In this document: positions 60,896 to 64,000 of the stretch, piece by piece
How positions within the stretch are numbered: position 1 is the first letter of the stretch
Layout: the number at the start of each line of letters is the position of its first letter
Assembly: GCA_017936885.1 (NCBI GenBank)
Contig: JAGBEO010000022.1
Location: 1-64,000 of the forward strand
Reading direction: 5' to 3'
From: Lachnospiraceae bacterium
GTDB taxonomy: Bacteria > Bacillota > Clostridia > Lachnospirales > Lachnospiraceae
DNA length: 64,000 nucleotides
Program-made: the position numbers and the translations under genes
Notes under the pieces: generated by a model
What the model was told of the DNA's origin: nothing
The model's database searches: none
The model's input: only the letters and a program-made list of their open reading frames with translations

Positions 60896-61657
60896 TTATA
60901 ATCTAACCGAGATACCTTTCTGTCTCAGATACTGTTTCAAATCACGAATTTCCATCTCCTTGAAATGGAATAGGGAGGCTGCTAAGGCCGCATCCGCTTT
61001 CCCGATGGTAAAAGCTTCATAGAAATGCTCCATCGTTCCCGCACCACCGGAAGCAATCACCGGAATAGACACATTCTCGGAAATTGCCTTAGTCAGTTCC
61101 AAATCATACCCTGCCTTGGTTCCGTCACCGTCCATGCTGGTAAGAAGGATTTCTCCTGCTCCCAACTGATCCGCCTTCATCGCCCATTCTACGGCATCGA
61201 TGCCCATATCAACACGGCCGCCGTTTTTATAAATATTCCAGCCGCTTCCGTCCGGTCTTCTTTTCGCATCAATTGCCACGACTACGCACTGACTGCCGAA
61301 CTTATCGGCTGCATCACTGATTAACTGCGGATTCATGATGGCTGCGGAATTAACAGATACTTTATCTGCACCTTCTCTCAGAATCGCCTTAAAATCCTCC
61401 ACGGTACGGATACCGCCGCCCACCGTAAAAGGAATAAACACCTTCTCAGCCACCTTACGAACCATCTCCACCGCTGTCGCCCTGGCATCGGAGGATGCTG
61501 TGATATCCAGAAATACAAGCTCATCCGCACCGGATTTATCGTAGGCTGCTCCAACCTCCGCCGGATCTCCGGCATCCTTGAAATTTATGAAATTAACACC
61601 CTTCACCACCCTGCCGTTTTTTACATCCAGACAGGGAATAATACGCTTTGTATGCAC
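60896..61657 (-). CDS. hisF: Imidazole glycerol phosphate synthase cyclase subunit
   Basis: Seen: 253 residues starting with a GTG behind GAGGGG. TIM barrel with the catalytic [12 protein letters not shown] (Asp11) and VNSAAIMNP plus phosphate-binding GGIRTVEDF. Family knowledge: uses ammonia from HisH to cyclise PRFAR to imidazole glycerol phosphate. It follows hisH by five bases. Confidence 0.97.
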   Translation of the reverse strand: MHTKRIIPCLDVKNGRVVKGVNFINFKDAGDPAEVGAAYDKSGADELVFLDITASSDARATAVEMVRKVAEKVFIPFTVGGGIRTVEDFKAILREGADKVSVNSAAIMNPQLISDAADKFGSQCVVVAIDAKRRPDGSGWNIYKNGGRVDMGIDAVEWAMKADQLGAGEILLTSMDGDGTKAGYDLELTKAISENVSIPVIASGGAGTMEHFYEAFTIGKADAALAASLFHFKEMEIRDLKQYLRQKGISVRL

Positions 61658-61662
61658 TGACT

Positions 61663-62274
61663 TTACCCCTCAATCTTTAGGAAATTCTCCAATATCTTCA
61701 TGCCCACATCCGAACTCTTTTCCGGATGGAACTGACATGCGAAAATATTATCCTTCTCCACAGAAGCATGGATCAATGTACCATACTCTGTAGCCGCTTT
61801 CACAATCTCCGCTTCCTGTGCCTGCAGATAATAGGAATGTACGAAATATACATAGGAATCTTCCGCGATCCCCTCAAACAATCTGCCCTTGTTAGGATAT
61901 TTCAGCGAATTCCAACCGATATGCGGAATCTTTAAATCATCCCCGTCAGGGATTCTCAGAATTCTGCCTTTTAACAGGCTAAGCCCTTCAACTCCCGGCG
62001 CTTCTTCACTGCTCTCAAACATCAATTGCAGGCCAAGACAAATACCCAAAAAAGGAGTATTGTTCGCTGCCACTTCTTTAATCACATCTGTCAATTCGTA
62101 ACTTTGCAGTTTCTTCATCGCATCGCCAAAAGCACCTACGCCCGGAAGAATTACATGATCGGCATTCAGTATGATGTCTTTATCTCTTGTCACCACAGCT
62201 TCATATCCCAGCGCATTTACCGCTTTCTCAACGCTTTTGATATTACCAGCATCATAATCAATTATCGCTACCAT
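61663..62274 (-). CDS. hisH: Imidazole glycerol phosphate synthase glutaminase subunit
   Basis: Seen: 203 residues with the nucleophile Cys in [10 protein letters not shown] and the catalytic His-Glu in QFHPEKS. Family knowledge: hydrolyses glutamine and feeds ammonia to HisF. AGGAGTAAACA precedes the ATG, overlapping the end of the membrane-protein gene three bases upstream. The rest of the histidine operon is not in this window. Confidence 0.97.
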   Translation of the reverse strand: MVAIIDYDAGNIKSVEKAVNALGYEAVVTRDKDIILNADHVILPGVGAFGDAMKKLQSYELTDVIKEVAANNTPFLGICLGLQLMFESSEEAPGVEGLSLLKGRILRIPDGDDLKIPHIGWNSLKYPNKGRLFEGIAEDSYVYFVHSYYLQAQEAEIVKAATEYGTLIHASVEKDNIFACQFHPEKSSDVGMKILENFLKIEG

Positions 62275-62277
62275 TGT

Positions 62278-64000
62278 TTACTCCTGCTCCGCTTCTGCCT
62301 CATTTTCCATGTCACCGCTATTGCCACTGCCTTCTGCCGTATCAGCTTCCTCAAGCTTCTCCAAACGGTCAATGATCTCCTCTTCCTCAGGCAAAACATC
62401 CTGAGTCGGCTCTGCTGCACTTTCCGTAGACACGCCATTTCCATACACAATATCTTCCAGCCTCTGAGAATATGTAACATTATCTCCCGATGCAATAATA
62501 TCAAGCGCATCCGCTTCAGATATTCCGTATTCGGACAGCTTCTCAAGAATCTGATCATAAATGCTGCCTACCTCGCTGATCATATGATACTGCTCTGCCT
62601 TTGGTAAAAGCTTCTGATAGCGGTCCACACCGGAAATCAGTGCATCGAGTGCTTCCAGCGGCATATCCATTTTCTCATAGTTCTCATAAGAATCCATCTT
62701 ACGTTCCATCTGCAGAACAATGCTGCTCTTCTTTAAAAGCAATTCGTCTTCTTCATTTAATTTCTTACCATATAAGAGATCATATACCTCTTCATACTTC
62801 TGATAATCGTATGCAATCCGCGCATCCCGCTTCTCCATATAGCTTGGCAGCATTGTGGAAATTACAACTATACATGCCCCCATTGTGGCACAGAAGATAA
62901 ATACAGGAATCACTTTCTTCTTGGAAAGCTTCTTCTCAGGCTCTTTGAGTTCTTCCTCTTCCGGATTCTTCTCTTTCTTTTTCTTCTTAGGTTTCTTACC
63001 TTTGCCTTTTCCTTTACTCTTTCCTTCGTTTTCTTCTTCGTTTTCCTCTTCGGGATCTTCGCTGACTTTTTTACCTTTTTTATCCTTTTTATCTTTCTTT
63101 TTCTTTTCTTTCTTACCTTTCTTCTTAGCATTCTTCTTGTCTTCTTCGCTAAGTTCCTCTAAAAGCTGCTTATTCTCATCCGAAGGATTTCCTATCGGTA
63201 ATTCGTCTAAGCCAATATCACTGCCGGCATTATCAACCAAAATTTCTTCGTCTTCATCCGCTTCCAATAAGAATGCCAAAAATCTTGAAAACAATCCCGG
63301 TTTCTTAGGTGTTTCCTCTGCATCCGCCGTTCCTTCCAACAGGCTTTCCAGCGTAGCTGCCTCTCCCGCTTCATCAGTATTCTCAGCCTCAACGGTACCT
63401 TTTCTTTTTCTGTCTTTCCTGGCTTTCTTCTCTTTCTTTTTCTTCTCTTTCTTAACTTTCTTATTCTCTTCCTTTTCTTCCGCTTCTTCCTGCGTCAATT
63501 CACGAATATTCTCAGGTTCACCCTCTGCCGCTTCTTCACCCGCAAAGAAATCAAAGGCATCATTGTCATTCTCACTTTCCGGTACACTTTCCAGCATAGC
63601 CAACATATCATCGTCATCTACCGCCACACCCTGATCAGATTTCTCCAAAAGGTCATTGATCTCAGATAAGTCTTCGTCATGCTCCATTCCTGCTAAGAGA
63701 GCTGAAAGATCATCATCGCTCTCTCCGTAATCCTCTAATGCAAAATCATCCGTAAGCGCCAAATCGTCTGTCGCCGCTGAATCATCTGCCAATGACAAAT
63801 CATCCAAAGACAATCCGTCCATCTCTGAATCATTATTACTGCTATCATCCAATAGTGATTCTCCGCTCAAGAGACGATCAATATCCGCATCTGTCATCTG
63901 GTCAGATTCTATCCCCATATCCGGCAAAGATTCTTCTAACGACAAATCATCCAGTGAAATATCATCTAACGATATATCCCCCTGTTCACCGCTGTCTGCA
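62278..64000 (-). CDS. Large acidic/Lys-rich single-pass membrane protein (5' end beyond the window)
   Basis: Seen: the reading frame is open to the window edge, so the true start lies outside. Numbering from a TTG at 63945, residues 1-160 are very acidic, with short amphipathic motifs such as MTDADIDRLLSGE and ISEINDLLEKSD-like units; two lysine-rich clusters follow (161-182 and 270-292, then 308-345). One membrane segment lies at 344-366, then an external C-terminal domain of about 190 residues, partly helical. I do not recognise the family. The DIDRLL pattern is like the FliM N-terminal peptide that binds CheY, but no chemotaxis gene is present. It ends three bases before hisH, so the two are probably transcribed together. 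Confidence 0.75.
   Translation of the reverse strand, partial: ADSGEQGDISLDDISLDDLSLEESLPDMGIESDQMTDADIDRLLSGESLLDDSSNNDSEMDGLSLDDLSLADDSAATDDLALTDDFALEDYGESDDDLSALLAGMEHDEDLSEINDLLEKSDQGVAVDDDDMLAMLESVPESENDNDAFDFFAGEEAAEGEPENIRELTQEEAEEKEENKKVKKEKKKKEKKARKDRKRKGTVEAENTDEAGEAATLESLLEGTADAEETPKKPGLFSRFLAFLLEADEDEEILVDNAGSDIGLDELPIGNPSDENKQLLEELSEEDKKNAKKKGKKEKKKKDKKDKKGKKVSEDPEEENEEENEGKSKGKGKGKKPKKKKKEKNPEEEELKEPEKKLSKKKVIPVFIFCATMGACIVVISTMLPSYMEKRDARIAYDYQKYEEVYDLLYGKKLNEEDELLLKKSSIVLQMERKMDSYENYEKMDMPLEALDALISGVDRYQKLLPKAEQYHMISEVGSIYDQILEKLSEYGISEADALDIIASGDNVTYSQRLEDIVYGNGVSTESAAEPTQDVLPEEEEIIDRLEKLEEADTAEGSGNSGDMENEAEAEQE

Noticed and set aside
62855-63634. Long plus-strand reading frame of 259 codons rich in Ser and Phe
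   Set aside because: It is the antisense of the Lys/Glu-rich membrane protein; AAG/GAA-rich coding gives open Phe/Ser frames on the other strand. There is no SD.

Overview
The window comes from a low-GC Gram-positive anaerobe of the Clostridia, most likely family Lachnospiraceae. The grounds are the gene order tmcAL / pta-ackA / DUF177-rpmF-plsX-acpP-rnc-smc-ftsY, the two-gene SUF-type Fe-S system, FeoAB iron uptake, fermentation genes (acetate kinase, phosphotransacetylase) and strong purine-rich ribosome binding sites. No phage, insertion sequence, CRISPR array or rRNA was found. Coding density is high, and no gene-free stretch exceeds 300 bases. Most genes lie on the minus strand; plus-strand islands are the PocR gene, tmcAL, a MATE exporter, a two-component/ABC cassette and a small XRE regulator.

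Layout. 0.1-4.8 kb: PocR sensor, a DUF1905/C39-like protein, and a yitT - GH25 muramidase - AraC run. 4.9-13.9 kb: threonine deaminase, then the core cluster ftsY/smc/rnc/acpP/plsX/rpmF/DUF177, read from a consensus promoter at 13.86 kb. 14-19.2 kb: PNPOx-like protein, alpha/beta hydrolase, ackA, pta and the divergent tmcAL. 19.2-25.4 kb: hybrid histidine kinase, plsC, cls and the SufB/D-SufC pair. 25.5-29.5 kb: sbcC-sbcD. 29.6-35.1 kb: HPr-like protein, a periplasmic-binding-protein/GGDEF fusion, glycerol-1-phosphate dehydrogenase and a neopullulanase-type GH13 enzyme behind a LacI-type operator. 35.2-37.6 kb: feoB-feoA behind a Fur box. 37.6-40.3 kb: AraC regulator divergent from a MATE exporter, and a small conserved protein. 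40.5-45.4 kb: response regulator, histidine kinase, ABC ATPase and FtsX permease. 45.5-49.9 kb: epimerase, YczE-like protein, UPF0210, ACT protein and WalJ-type hydrolase. 50-55.8 kb: an FtsA-like ATPase with extra modules, coaE and polA. 55.9-58.4 kb: zinc-finger anti-sigma-like protein, a secreted GH25 muramidase, a 75-residue protein and an XRE regulator. 58.4-64 kb: tRNA-Leu, lysA-like, ung, hisF, hisH and a large charged membrane protein that runs off the window end.

Much of the content serves cell-envelope and growth functions: phospholipid synthesis (plsX, plsC, cls), cell-wall hydrolysis (two GH25 enzymes), chromosome organisation (smc), membrane targeting (ftsY) and an actin-like protein. 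pta-ackA and tmcAL face each other across one intergenic region; one pair makes acetate and ATP, the other uses both to modify tRNA.

The items most worth attention are: the FtsA-like ATPase with several apparent beta-grasp modules and a Gln/Gly-rich spacer (49958-52312); the double hairpin directly after polA; four hexamers spaced exactly 10 bp in front of the muramidase; the palindrome between the XRE regulator and its divergent neighbour; and the acidic/Lys-rich membrane protein upstream of hisHF.
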